From CAZDSS01 sp964508185 (GTDB lineage Bacteria; Pseudomonadota; Alphaproteobacteria; Sphingomonadales; Govanellaceae), in NCBI GenBank assembly GCA_964508185.1, contig CAZDSS010000002.1, forward strand, positions 1 to 64,000: a DNA stretch of 64,000 nucleotides, given 5' to 3'. The notes below the pieces were generated by a model, which worked only from the letters and a program-made list of their open reading frames with translations, did no database searches and was not told where the DNA came from. Of this stretch, positions 43,253 to 51,682 are shown one piece after another. Position 1 is the first letter of the stretch, and the number at the start of each line of letters is the position of its first letter. A program made the translations under genes and the position numbers.

Positions 43253-43963
43253 TCACATGGAAAGTTCAACGAGCTCGTAGGTGGTGGCGAGATAGCCGCC
43301 GACCCGGATCTTCACGAAGATGAAGTCGTCGGGCAGGCACCACAGCTCTTCCGGCGGATGCTCCTTGGGCAGCGCGCCCGCGAGATGGAACAGATAGCTG
43401 TCCACCTCGAAGGTGCCGGCGCGCACCGTGATGGTCTCGCGCCCGCGATATTCGATGCCGAAGCGGATGGGCAGGATCATGGGCCCACCGCTGCCGTCAT
43501 GCTCCAGCGAACTCAGGTAGGACCGCTCCATCATCTGGACGCCGCCCTTCTTGTGGTCGTAGGCGGCAAGATGCCAGATGTCGCAGGACAGGGGGTGAGG
43601 TCCGAAGGTCTCGATGGGCGACGGCAGGCTGATGCGCTGGTCGATGCGGCCGAGATCGCGGTTCCAGCTCTGGAGCTCGATCTCCGTGCCGTTGAAGCGG
43701 TACCAGCCGGTGCCCTGCAGGCTGCCGTCCTTGATGAGACGGATATAGCTGTCGATGGGCCGGAAATTGCGGTCCACCGAATAGACGATGTCCTTGGACA
43801 GCGCCCGGTCGAAGATTTCGCATGTGGCGTGCAGCGTGCGGCTGCCGTCGGGGGCGACGCTCACCGAGAAGCGCTCGGTGCCGCGCAGGCCGACCTCGTC
43901 CCCGATGGCCTCGATGACGCCCGCGTAATGGCGGCGTCCCTGCCCTTGCGATCGTGATGACAT
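43253..43963 (-). CDS. Uncharacterised family A protein, copy 3
   Basis: A 236-residue third member of family A. Landmarks are SSLEHDGSGGPM, GIEYRGRETITVRAGTFEVDSY, EELWCLPDDFIFVK and GGYLATTYELVELSM, aligned with PSPDHRGA, GLEYVGRETVTVQAGTFE and YELVEL of copy 1. ATG 43963 follows GGGAGGGACAAGGG. The gene is downstream of TonB receptor 3 with a hairpin in between, and runs into family B. No signal peptide, no membrane segment, function unknown. Confidence 0.85.
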   Translation of the reverse strand: MSSRSQGQGRRHYAGVIEAIGDEVGLRGTERFSVSVAPDGSRTLHATCEIFDRALSKDIVYSVDRNFRPIDSYIRLIKDGSLQGTGWYRFNGTEIELQSWNRDLGRIDQRISLPSPIETFGPHPLSCDIWHLAAYDHKKGGVQMMERSYLSSLEHDGSGGPMILPIRFGIEYRGRETITVRAGTFEVDSYLFHLAGALPKEHPPEELWCLPDDFIFVKIRVGGYLATTYELVELSM

Positions 43964-43987
43964 CCCTTGTCCCTCCCTCAAGACAGG

Positions 43988-44013
43988 TCCGGCACGGATG
44001 ATACCGTGCCGGA
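43988..44013 (-). promoter_or_regulatory. Hairpin after TonB receptor 3
   Basis: A perfect 10-bp stem (43988-43997 with 44004-44013; TCCGGCACGG/CCGTGCCGGA) with a six-base loop, between the receptor stop and the family A start. No U-run follows on the minus strand, so a stabilising or processing role is more likely than termination. Confidence 0.6.
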
Positions 44014-44036
44014 GCCGAATGCGGATTGGCCCGCCG

Positions 44037-46322
44037 TTACATCTGGTAGCGCGCGGTGAGCGTCCACATGCGCGGCGGATTGAAGTAGATGGCGTTGAAG
44101 CCGAGCGCCGGGATGAAGAACTGGCCGGTGGAATATTCTTCCTTGAACAGGTTCTTCACCGCGAGCGCAAGACGGAAGCGGCTGTCGTCCGTCTCCCAGG
44201 CGACCTGCGCATCCACGAGATCATAGCCGTCCTCGCGCGACGCCACCGGGTTGCAGGAGCTGTGATAGTAGCCGCTCTTGCGGGTCCAGTTGCCGCCGAT
44301 GGACATGGTGCCGCCCAGCACCTCGGGGATCGCGTAGTCGATCGCAAGGTTGCTCGAGAAGCTCGGCGCGAACTTCTGCCGGAGCTTCGCCGTGCCGGTG
44401 CCCACCGGGCCGCAGTCCGCCACCTGGTCGAAATTGATCTTGGTGTACTTGTTGGCGAGATAGCCGACCGAGGCATTGACCTGCAGATTGCGGATGGGAA
44501 GCGCGGTCAGTTCAAGCTCCACGCCCTCGGTGCGCACGTCGCCCACGGAGAAGCGGGTGAGCGCGCCTGTCACCTGGTCGGTGCCGGTGCCCTGCAGATC
44601 GTCGATCTCGTTGCGGAACACGGCCACGTTGGTGCGCAGGCGGCGGTCGAGCCAGTCGGCCTTGACGCCCGCCTCATAGGCCCAGACCTTCTCCGGCGCG
44701 ATGGGCTCGAGCTTGTAGAGCTGGGTGCTCATCTCGCGGCCGTCGAACGCGCCCGACTTGAAGCCCTTGGAGACCGAGGCATAGAGCAGCAGGTCATCGC
44801 GCACCGCGTAATCCACCGCAAAGCGCGGCGTGACGGAGGACCAGCTTTCCTTGATCTGGCGGGCGAGCGGCACGGTGACCGCGCCCGCCGGGCTCGCGCC
44901 GTCGCACGGGCCGGCGGAGAACACGTCGCGGCCCACGGGCGCGGCGCAGATCAGGCTCGGCGAACCGTCGGGATGGAACATGGCCGAGGCGAAATCCTTC
45001 TCGTCCCGGGTCCAGCGGATGCCGGTCGTCACCGTCCAGCGGTCGGAAAGGTGCCACGAGCCCGACGCGAAGACGGCGATGCTGTCCGTATCCAGCGTGG
45101 TGTCCGCATAATCGTTGGCGCCAGCAGGCGCGAGGATCATGTTCTCGGTGATCTGGCTGTTTTCCTCGCGGAACCAGTAGACGCCGACCACGTAATCAAG
45201 CAGTCCGCCGAAGGCCTGGCCGGACGCCTGCAGTTCCTGGCTGAACTGCTCCTGGTCCTGGTCCTGATAGAGATGGAGGCACGGCAGATCGAAGCCGAAG
45301 CAGGTATCCTGCCCGTCGGCGTCCAGTACGAATTCGGAGCTCATCTCGCGCCAGGCGGTGATGGAGCGCAGCGTCACCGCGCCGAGATCGTAGCTGATGT
45401 TGAGCGAGGCGCCGCGCTGGTCGATCTCGCTCATGGGGTTCGTGAGATCGGAGCGCAGGGTGTAGACGTCGCGGTCGCCGTCCACCTGCTGGTTCTTGTC
45501 CCACAGGCCGAGATCCGCCGGCGGCTGCAGGAGGACGCCGGTCGCGAACGCCGGGTCCGAATGGTCGCGGATCTCGTCATAGGAAATGAGGATGTCGAGG
45601 CGCTCGTTGGGCTGCCAGCGCAGGGAGGCGCGGCCCGCCAGCACGTCCTGATCGTTGACGTCGGCGCCGTTCACCAGGTTCTTGGCCCAGCCGTCGCGCT
45701 GGCGCGACAGGAAGGCAAGCTGGCCGTAGAGCCCTTCGGCGAGCTTGCCGGAGACGCTCGCGCGCACGTCGATCCGCTCGTGATTGCCGACGGTGCCTTC
45801 GAGCATCAGGCGGGTTTCCTCGTCCGGCTTGCGGCTCACGAGCTTGATGGCGCCGGCCGAGGTGTTGCGGCCGTAGAGCGTGCCCTGCGGTCCGCGCAGC
45901 ACTTCGATGCGCTCGATGTCGTAGAGGTCGAACAGCGCGCCGTTCTGACGCGGAATGTAGACGTCGTCCACATAGATCCCGACCGGCGGGTCGGAGGTGA
46001 AGAAGCTTTCATCCTCGCCGATGCCGCGGAGCGCGGCGCGGGCGCCGTTCTGCAGGCCCGTATTGGGCTCCATCCAGAGGTTGGGGACGAAGTTCTGCAC
46101 CTCGCGGACGGAGAAGACCTGCATGCGGTCGAGGGCGTTGGCGTCAAAGGCGCTGACCGCGATCGGTACGTCCTGCAGACGCTCCTCGCGGCGCTGGGCG
46201 GTGACGACGATCTCGTCGAGGGCGATGCCCTCCCGCAGCTGGGCGTGGCCGCTGTCGGCGACGAATACGGATGAAGCAAGGGCAATAGGCAGTACTAACG
46301 AACGACCAATGGCGTGATCCAT
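44037..46322 (-). CDS. TonB-dependent outer-membrane receptor 3
   Basis: A 761-residue receptor: signal peptide (residues 1-27, to GHAQ), plug starting DEIVVTAQRREE with VQNFVPNLWM, VGIYVDDVYIPR, IEVLRGPQGTLYGRN and AGAIKLVSRKPDEE, then the barrel. It ends ARYQM, whereas such receptors normally end in Phe or Trp, needed for barrel assembly signals. ATG 46322 with GGAGG seven bases upstream is chosen over 46382. It lies 102 bp behind LysR 2 on the same strand, and no perfect GntR-type operator is found in front of it. Confidence 0.94.
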   Translation of the reverse strand: MDHAIGRSLVLPIALASSVFVADSGHAQLREGIALDEIVVTAQRREERLQDVPIAVSAFDANALDRMQVFSVREVQNFVPNLWMEPNTGLQNGARAALRGIGEDESFFTSDPPVGIYVDDVYIPRQNGALFDLYDIERIEVLRGPQGTLYGRNTSAGAIKLVSRKPDEETRLMLEGTVGNHERIDVRASVSGKLAEGLYGQLAFLSRQRDGWAKNLVNGADVNDQDVLAGRASLRWQPNERLDILISYDEIRDHSDPAFATGVLLQPPADLGLWDKNQQVDGDRDVYTLRSDLTNPMSEIDQRGASLNISYDLGAVTLRSITAWREMSSEFVLDADGQDTCFGFDLPCLHLYQDQDQEQFSQELQASGQAFGGLLDYVVGVYWFREENSQITENMILAPAGANDYADTTLDTDSIAVFASGSWHLSDRWTVTTGIRWTRDEKDFASAMFHPDGSPSLICAAPVGRDVFSAGPCDGASPAGAVTVPLARQIKESWSSVTPRFAVDYAVRDDLLLYASVSKGFKSGAFDGREMSTQLYKLEPIAPEKVWAYEAGVKADWLDRRLRTNVAVFRNEIDDLQGTGTDQVTGALTRFSVGDVRTEGVELELTALPIRNLQVNASVGYLANKYTKINFDQVADCGPVGTGTAKLRQKFAPSFSSNLAIDYAIPEVLGGTMSIGGNWTRKSGYYHSSCNPVASREDGYDLVDAQVAWETDDSRFRLALAVKNLFKEEYSTGQFFIPALGFNAIYFNPPRMWTLTARYQM

Positions 46323-46411
46323 GGAAATCCTCCCGAAATCTCCCACAGTGACCGGCGCTTGTGCCCGATCATCCAGCTTCATGCTGGGCCGCAGATCGCC
46401 TTCAAGGCCAT

Positions 46412-46429
46412 CAACTAGTTGTCTTTATC
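46412..46429. promoter_or_regulatory. Motif shared with 36666-36683, possible LysR site
   Basis: CAACTAGTTG-TCTTTATC, containing a 10-bp palindrome, lies in front of TonB receptor 3 and overlaps the end of the LysR 2 gene. It agrees at 15 of 18 bases with the copy next to LysR 1. Confidence 0.35.
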
Positions 46430-47357
46430 GGCAACCCGCGGTTGGCAGGGTTGCGGAACTCCCCTTCGCCACGATCTTGCGCACCTCGTCGAGGAAGCGG
46501 ACGGAATCGGGCGAGCGCGTGCTGTTCTTGCGGAAGAAGACGGCGGTGGGCCGCTGCCACGGCGGCGAGGCCACGTCGATCACCGCGAGCAATCCCGCCT
46601 CCACGTCGCGCCGCACCATCTCGTAGGGCAGCAGGAACAGGGCGTCCGACGCCTGGGCGAGGCTGACGGCGAAGGCCACCGAATCCGTCCGGAACTGGGC
46701 CTGCGGCGGCTCGAGCCCCGCGGCCTCGAAGCTTTCGCGCGCTTCCTCGATCGCCCGGTCCTCGTCCAGTCCCATGATCCAGGGATAGGTTTCAAGCTCC
46801 TCGAGGGTCACGGCCTTGCGCCCGGCCAGGGGGTGTCCCGCGCGGCCGAACAGGTGATAGGTTTCCTGATTGACGATGTGATGGCCGATCAGGGGATCCA
46901 CCTCGTCCCGCGTCATGATGCTGACGAAGACGTCGATCTTGCCGTTGACGAGCTGCGGCATCAGGGTTTCATAGGTCCCTTCCACCACGGTGACCGAGAG
47001 CTTCGGATTCCAGCGCTTCACGGCCAGCACGGCGCAGGCGGCGATCTGCATGGCCGCGGCGGCGCCGACGCCGATCGCGAGATCGTTGGTGCCCGTGCCC
47101 AGCATCTGGTCGAGATCGCGGCGGAGGCTCCGCACCTCGGCGTCGATGTTGCGGGCATAGGCCTCGATGCGCTCGGCGAAAAGGGTCGGATTCACCGAGC
47201 GGCTGTCGCGGTCGAACAGCCGGACGCCGAGGCTTTCCTCGAAACGGCGGATGCTCTTGCTCAGCGCCTGGGGCGTCAGATGGCACATCTCCGCCGCGCG
47301 CCAGTAGCTTCGCGTTTCCATGAGCGCCAGAAAATGGCGCAATTGCCGGATCTCCAT
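46425..47357 (-). CDS. LysR-family transcriptional regulator 2
   Basis: A 310-residue LysR regulator with helix-turn-helix IRQLRHFLALMETRSYWRAAEMCHLTPQALSKSI and LGVRLFDRDSR, then the effector domain. It is directly upstream of, and codirectional with, TonB receptor 3, family A, family B and two MFS genes, which it may activate. The perfect operator TTGTCTGGACAA lies 24 bp before its start, so it seems to be under the same control as the GntR-type sites, making a regulatory cascade. Confidence 0.93.
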   Translation of the reverse strand: MEIRQLRHFLALMETRSYWRAAEMCHLTPQALSKSIRRFEESLGVRLFDRDSRSVNPTLFAERIEAYARNIDAEVRSLRRDLDQMLGTGTNDLAIGVGAAAAMQIAACAVLAVKRWNPKLSVTVVEGTYETLMPQLVNGKIDVFVSIMTRDEVDPLIGHHIVNQETYHLFGRAGHPLAGRKAVTLEELETYPWIMGLDEDRAIEEARESFEAAGLEPPQAQFRTDSVAFAVSLAQASDALFLLPYEMVRRDVEAGLLAVIDVASPPWQRPTAVFFRKNSTRSPDSVRFLDEVRKIVAKGSSATLPTAGCR

Positions 47358-47380
47358 GGTCCTCCCCCTGTTGCCGCGAT

Positions 47381-47392
47381 TTGTCTGGACAA
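47381..47392. promoter_or_regulatory. Perfect operator before LysR 2
   Basis: TTGTCTGGACAA, 24 bp upstream of the LysR 2 ATG and 180 bp upstream of the divergent oxidase operon. By distance it most probably acts on the LysR gene. Confidence 0.7.
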
Positions 47393-47571
47393 CGGGATCA
47401 TTTCAGCATTTGGGGAGTCCCTTGGCAAGGGGCGCAGCGAGAAGCACCGGCTGGATGATGGTGTATGCCGCCCCTCAATTCCCGCCTGCCGGGGAACTTT
47501 TGCCCCCCTTGCGCCCTTATCCCCAGAGGCCGGTGCTGATGTCCGCAGGTCGGCCGGAAAGGGGGACGACC

Positions 47572-47772
47572 ATGTATCCCTATGACGAACCCTCCGCCGC
47601 AGACCGGCCAGAAGACGTGGAAGATCGCGTGAACGAAGACGATCTCGACCGCGTGATGGCCGAGGTCCCGCGCGGCGCCATGGCCCTTGCGGGCGTCGCC
47701 CTCCTCGTCCTCATGCTGTTCTGGCTCGTCATCTATTTCGGCGTCTTCATTCCCCGCGGCCCGGTGAATTGA
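47572..47772 (+). CDS. Small single-span oxidase subunit (66 aa)
   Basis: A 66-residue protein with an acidic N-terminal half and one membrane helix (residues ~38-60, ALAGVALLVLMLFWLVIYFGVF). GGGGG precedes the ATG. It is followed after ten bases by the subunit II gene. ba3-type oxidases carry such a one-helix subunit (IIa in Thermus), so I read it as an equivalent accessory subunit; sequence alone does not prove homology. Confidence 0.75.
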   Translation: MYPYDEPSAADRPEDVEDRVNEDDLDRVMAEVPRGAMALAGVALLVLMLFWLVIYFGVFIPRGPVN

Positions 47773-47782
47773 GGAGTCGCAC

Positions 47783-48322
47783 ATGGACGAGCGCGACATC
47801 CTGAGGACCGAGCTGCGCTGGGGCGCCGTGGTGGCCGCCGCGGTCGCCCTCATCATCGCGGTGATCGTGGTCACCGGCCTCGCCATGGCGCTGCACCCGC
47901 CGAGCAATGTGGAGCTCGTGAGCCCCACCCGCATCCATCTCGAAGGCGAGTTCGCCGAAAGCAATCTCGGCAGCATGGAAAACCCGGACGGCTCGGTGAC
48001 CGTGCGCGTCGTCGCGACCCAGTTCACCTTCCTGCCGCGCTGCATTCCGGTGCCTGTCGATCGGCCGGTGAGCCTGCGCATCACCAGTCCCGACGTGATC
48101 CACGGCCTCATCGTCAGCGGCACCAATGTGAACACCATGGTCGTCCCCGGCTACGTGGCGGAGGTCAACACCCGCTTCCGCGCCGCGGGCGACCATCTGA
48201 TGCCCTGCCACGAATATTGCGGCCTCGGGCACAGCGAGATGTGGAGCATCATCCGCGTCCTGCCGGCGGAGCGCTGGCAGCCGGACGAGAACGGGAGGGT
48301 CGCTTGTGACTTACAGGGCTGA
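47783..48322 (+). CDS. Cytochrome c oxidase subunit II, CuA type
   Basis: A 179-residue subunit with one N-terminal membrane helix (residues ~14-36) and a periplasmic cupredoxin domain. The dinuclear CuA ligands are complete: His107 (DVIHG), then Cys142, Cys146, His150 and Met153 in PCHEYCGLGHSEM. It takes electrons from cytochrome c and passes them to haem in subunit I. The single helix and short length are as in ba3-type enzymes. It overlaps the subunit I gene by 17 bases. Confidence 0.95.
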   Translation: MDERDILRTELRWGAVVAAAVALIIAVIVVTGLAMALHPPSNVELVSPTRIHLEGEFAESNLGSMENPDGSVTVRVVATQFTFLPRCIPVPVDRPVSLRITSPDVIHGLIVSGTNVNTMVVPGYVAEVNTRFRAAGDHLMPCHEYCGLGHSEMWSIIRVLPAERWQPDENGRVACDLQG

Positions 48323-49937
48323 CCGACTGATCCTCGCCCATCTCTGGGTCGCCTTCGCGGCCTTCGCCTTCGCCGCGGTGCTTGGCGCATGGCAGATGCT
48401 GGTGCGAAGCCCGCTGCCCGCGCCCTTCGCCCATAACGAAACCTATTTCGCCTCGGTCACCGCCCACGGCACCCTCATGGCCTATGTGCTGACGACGCTG
48501 TTCGTCATGGGCTTCGGCTATTTCGTGGCGGTGACCGCCCTCGACCGGCCGCTGCCCAGCATGCGCGCGGCCTGGGTCGGGTTCTGGCTGGCGGTTGCAG
48601 GGATCGTTCTTGCCGCCGTCACCGTGCTTTCGGGCCGCGCCACGGTGCTTTACACCTTCTACCCGCCCCTCACGGGGAGCGTGTTCTATTATCTCGGCGT
48701 CCTCCTCGTGGTCATCGGCTCGTGGATCTGGTGCGCGCTGATGATCATCGCCCTCATGCGCTGGAAGCGGGAGCAGCCGGGACGTCCCGTTCCGCTCGCC
48801 ATGTATGCGACGGTCGCCAATGTGGTGCTGTGGCTCTGGACCACGGTGGGGGTCGGCGTCGAACTGCTGTTCCAGGTGATCCCCGCCGCCCTCGGTCTCA
48901 CCGAGACGGTGGATGTGGGGCTGTCCCGCACCCTCTTTTCCTGGACCCTGCATGCCATCGTCTATTTCTGGCTGATCCCGGCCTATATCGCGTTCTACAC
49001 CATCCTGCCGCGGGCGGCGGGCGGGCGGCTTTACAGCGACACCATGGGGCGGCTGAGCTTCATCCTGTTCCTGCTCTACAGCCTGCCCGTTGGCATGCAT
49101 CACCTGTTCATGGATCCGGAGCACGGGAGCGGCTTCAAGTTCCTGCAGATGATGCTGACGGCGCTTGTCACCGTGCCCACCCTGCTCACGATCTTCACCA
49201 TCGGCGCGTCGCTCGAGATCGCAGGCCGGCTCAGGGGCGGCAAGGGCCTTTTCGGCTGGCTCCGCACCCTGCCCTATGACCGGCCCATGGTGCTGGCGGC
49301 GGCGCTTGCCTTCATCATGCTGGGGCTCGGCGGCTTCGGCGGCCTCATCAACATGGCCTACGGCATGAACGCCATGGTTCACAACACGTCGTGGGTCACC
49401 GCGCACTTCCACCTGATCTTCGGCGGCTCCGTCGTCATCATGTATTTCGCGATCGCCTACGAGATCTGGCCGAAGCTCACCAACCGCCGCGCGCCCTCCG
49501 TCGCCCTGCAGCGCCTGCAGCTCTGGACATGGTTCGTCGGCATCATGGTGACCACGCTGCCATGGCATGCCCTGGGCCTCTTTGGTCAGCCGCGGCGGGT
49601 TGCGACCTTCGACTACGACAACCCGATCCTCAGCCACTGGGGGCCGTGGACGGTGGTCTCCGCCGTCGGCGGCTTCATCATGCTGGTGGGCGCGCTTCTC
49701 TTCGTCTGGAACCTCGCGCGGCATCATGGCGGCGTCGTCGCGCCCGCCCGGCGCATGACCTATGCCCTCGCCGTCCATCCGCCGCAGCGCCTGCCCGCGG
49801 CGCTCAACGGCTTCGCGCTGTGGAACTGGCTGGTGCTGTTCCTGATGGCGGTGGCTTACGGCTATCCCATCGCCCAGTTCTTCCTGATCGATGTGGAGCC
49901 CGCGCTCATCCACCGCGTCGCCGGGGGAGGCCCGTGA
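48306..49937 (+). CDS. Haem-copper oxidase subunit I, B-family (ba3-type)
   Basis: A 543-residue oxidase core with about twelve or more helices. Low-spin haem His54 is in TAHGTLMAYV; the CuB His and crosslinked-Tyr pair is in WTLHAIVYFWLIPAY; the other CuB histidines are in MHHLFMDP; the haem ligands are in TAHFHLIFGG. The A-family D-channel motif is missing and the VYFW-L-PAY pattern is as in B-type oxidases, which have high oxygen affinity. GTG 48306 follows GGAGGG and overlaps subunit II. It suggests respiration at low oxygen. Confidence 0.95.
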   Translation: MTYRADRLILAHLWVAFAAFAFAAVLGAWQMLVRSPLPAPFAHNETYFASVTAHGTLMAYVLTTLFVMGFGYFVAVTALDRPLPSMRAAWVGFWLAVAGIVLAAVTVLSGRATVLYTFYPPLTGSVFYYLGVLLVVIGSWIWCALMIIALMRWKREQPGRPVPLAMYATVANVVLWLWTTVGVGVELLFQVIPAALGLTETVDVGLSRTLFSWTLHAIVYFWLIPAYIAFYTILPRAAGGRLYSDTMGRLSFILFLLYSLPVGMHHLFMDPEHGSGFKFLQMMLTALVTVPTLLTIFTIGASLEIAGRLRGGKGLFGWLRTLPYDRPMVLAAALAFIMLGLGGFGGLINMAYGMNAMVHNTSWVTAHFHLIFGGSVVIMYFAIAYEIWPKLTNRRAPSVALQRLQLWTWFVGIMVTTLPWHALGLFGQPRRVATFDYDNPILSHWGPWTVVSAVGGFIMLVGALLFVWNLARHHGGVVAPARRMTYALAVHPPQRLPAALNGFALWNWLVLFLMAVAYGYPIAQFFLIDVEPALIHRVAGGGP

Positions 49938-50803
49938 TGCAGGACCGGCCCGCAGTCCCCGCCGAACAGGAAGCCCTGAACCGCCCGTGGCGCGTCTGGG
50001 CGACGGTCGCCGTCGTCGTCTTCGTGGCGGTGAGCGTGCTTCTGGGCTTCGTCGTGCTCCCCAAGCAAGCGGGCGCCGACGACAGCCTGTTCGCCGCCAT
50101 CTGCCGGGCGATCGGCATACCCGGCTATGGCGCGCCCCAAGACTCGGGAGCGGGCGCGGGCGACAAGCCGATCGCCGCATCCAACGTCGCCTGGTCGCCC
50201 GAGATCCGCGGCGGCCTCAAGCGCGCCAACCTCGAGAACGGCGCAAGGATCGCGGGCGAGATCTGCGTCAGCTGCCATGGCGAGGACGGGATCGCGGTCG
50301 ATCCCATCTATCCCAATCTCGCCCACCAGTCGCCGCGCGCCATCTTCAAGCAGCTGCAGGACTATGCGGACGGGCGGCGCACCGGCGGCCAGGCGGAGGT
50401 GATGATGCCCTTCGCCCAGCAGCTCGACGACCAGCAGCGCTTCGATGTGGCTGTCCATTACGCCGCCCAGACGCCGAAACCGCAGATCGTGGCGGCAAGC
50501 GCCGTCGATCCGAGGATCGCCGAGATCGCCCGCCACGGCCATATCGGCCGCGGCATTCCGGCCTGTGATTCCTGCCACGGCATCGGGCTTACGGGACCCG
50601 AGGAGACGCCGGTGCTCAACGGCCAGCCACGGGACTATCTGGAACAGCAATTGACCAGTTTCGCGAACGGCGAACGCAGCAACGACATCTATGCGCGGAT
50701 GCGGGAGATCGCGCGGCTCCTGACGCCCGAGGAGATCCGCCAGCTTGCGATCTATTACAGCGGCAAGCCGGAGACCCGCTACAAGCCGCACCCCCTGCGC
50801 TGA
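49937..50803 (+). CDS. Membrane-anchored dihaem cytochrome c
   Basis: A 288-residue protein with an N-terminal membrane helix (residues ~20-42) and two c-type haem sites, CVSCH (110-114) and CDSCH (210-214), each followed by a cytochrome c4-like domain (PNLAHQSP, MMPFAQQLDDQQ; PVLNGQPRDYLEQQL, ARLLTPEEIRQLAIYYS). ATG 49937 shares one base with the subunit I stop. It likely feeds electrons to the CuA site of subunit II, or links to the periplasmic donors. Last gene of the oxidase operon; the next gene converges after three bases, with no terminator seen. Confidence 0.93.
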   Translation: MQDRPAVPAEQEALNRPWRVWATVAVVVFVAVSVLLGFVVLPKQAGADDSLFAAICRAIGIPGYGAPQDSGAGAGDKPIAASNVAWSPEIRGGLKRANLENGARIAGEICVSCHGEDGIAVDPIYPNLAHQSPRAIFKQLQDYADGRRTGGQAEVMMPFAQQLDDQQRFDVAVHYAAQTPKPQIVAASAVDPRIAEIARHGHIGRGIPACDSCHGIGLTGPEETPVLNGQPRDYLEQQLTSFANGERSNDIYARMREIARLLTPEEIRQLAIYYSGKPETRYKPHPLR

Positions 50804-50806
50804 GGC

Positions 50807-51580
50807 TCAATAGGGCTTGATGAGGCTGCCGCCGTCCACGGGGAAGGCCGCGCCGGTGGTGAAGCGGGATTCTTCGGACGCGAGGAACAGGTTGGCCAGC
50901 GCCACCTCCTCCGCCGTGCCGATGCGCTTGATGGCGTGGCAGGACGCGAAATAGGCGCGAAGCCCATCGGGATCCTCGGCGGCGTCCAGATATTCCTGCA
51001 GCATGGGCGTGTCGATCGCCGCCGGATGGACGGAATTGCAGCGGATATTGTAGCCGCTTTCGGCGCAATGGAGGGCGACGGTCTTGGTGAGATTGTCGAG
51101 CGCCGCCTTGCTTGCCCCATAGGCGCAGAGCATGGCGCCGGTGCGGATGCTCTCGATCGACGAGATGTTGATGATGGAGCCGTAGCCCGACCGCTTCATG
51201 GCCGGGATCGCGTATTTGCAGCCAAGGAACGCCCCTTCCGCATTGGTCAGCTGATGGTCGCGCCATTCTGCGAGGTCGATCTCCTCGATGGTGCCGGGGC
51301 GGCTGATCCCGGCGCTCTGCACCAGGACATGGAGGGCGCCGAAGGTCCGCTCCACTTCCTCGATGGTCCGGATCCAGGAATCCTCCGCCCGCACGTCGAG
51401 GGGAAGCTCGATCGCGCCGTCGCCAAGCTCCGCCGCAAGGGCCCGGGCCCGTTCCCGGTCGATGTCTCCGATCGCGACGCGCGCGCCCTCGGCATGGAAC
51501 AGGCGCACCGTCGCCTCCCCGATCCCCGATGCGCCGCCGGTGACCAGCGCCACCTTGTCCTTGAGCCTGCCCTGCGTCAT
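50807..51580 (-). CDS. Short-chain dehydrogenase/reductase
   Basis: A 257-residue classical SDR. Cofactor motif TGGASGIGEA, acidic strand end GDIDRE (NAD preference), SAGIS in the place of NNAG, SSIES and YGASK as catalytic Ser and Tyr-Lys. Often found for 3-hydroxy or cyclic alcohols. It is alone on its strand, 102 bp after the PepSY protein start region, converging with the oxidase operon. No clear functional link. Confidence 0.92.
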   Translation of the reverse strand: MTQGRLKDKVALVTGGASGIGEATVRLFHAEGARVAIGDIDRERARALAAELGDGAIELPLDVRAEDSWIRTIEEVERTFGALHVLVQSAGISRPGTIEEIDLAEWRDHQLTNAEGAFLGCKYAIPAMKRSGYGSIINISSIESIRTGAMLCAYGASKAALDNLTKTVALHCAESGYNIRCNSVHPAAIDTPMLQEYLDAAEDPDGLRAYFASCHAIKRIGTAEEVALANLFLASEESRFTTGAAFPVDGGSLIKPY

Positions 51581-51682
51581 TGAAGCCTCCTTCTGTCTTT
51601 CGCTGAGGCTTCCTTTGTACCCCGCGCCCCGACTGCCACCAAGGGTAGTTCTGGCGGTCCCGGCGGCGGAATCGCGCGCGGC

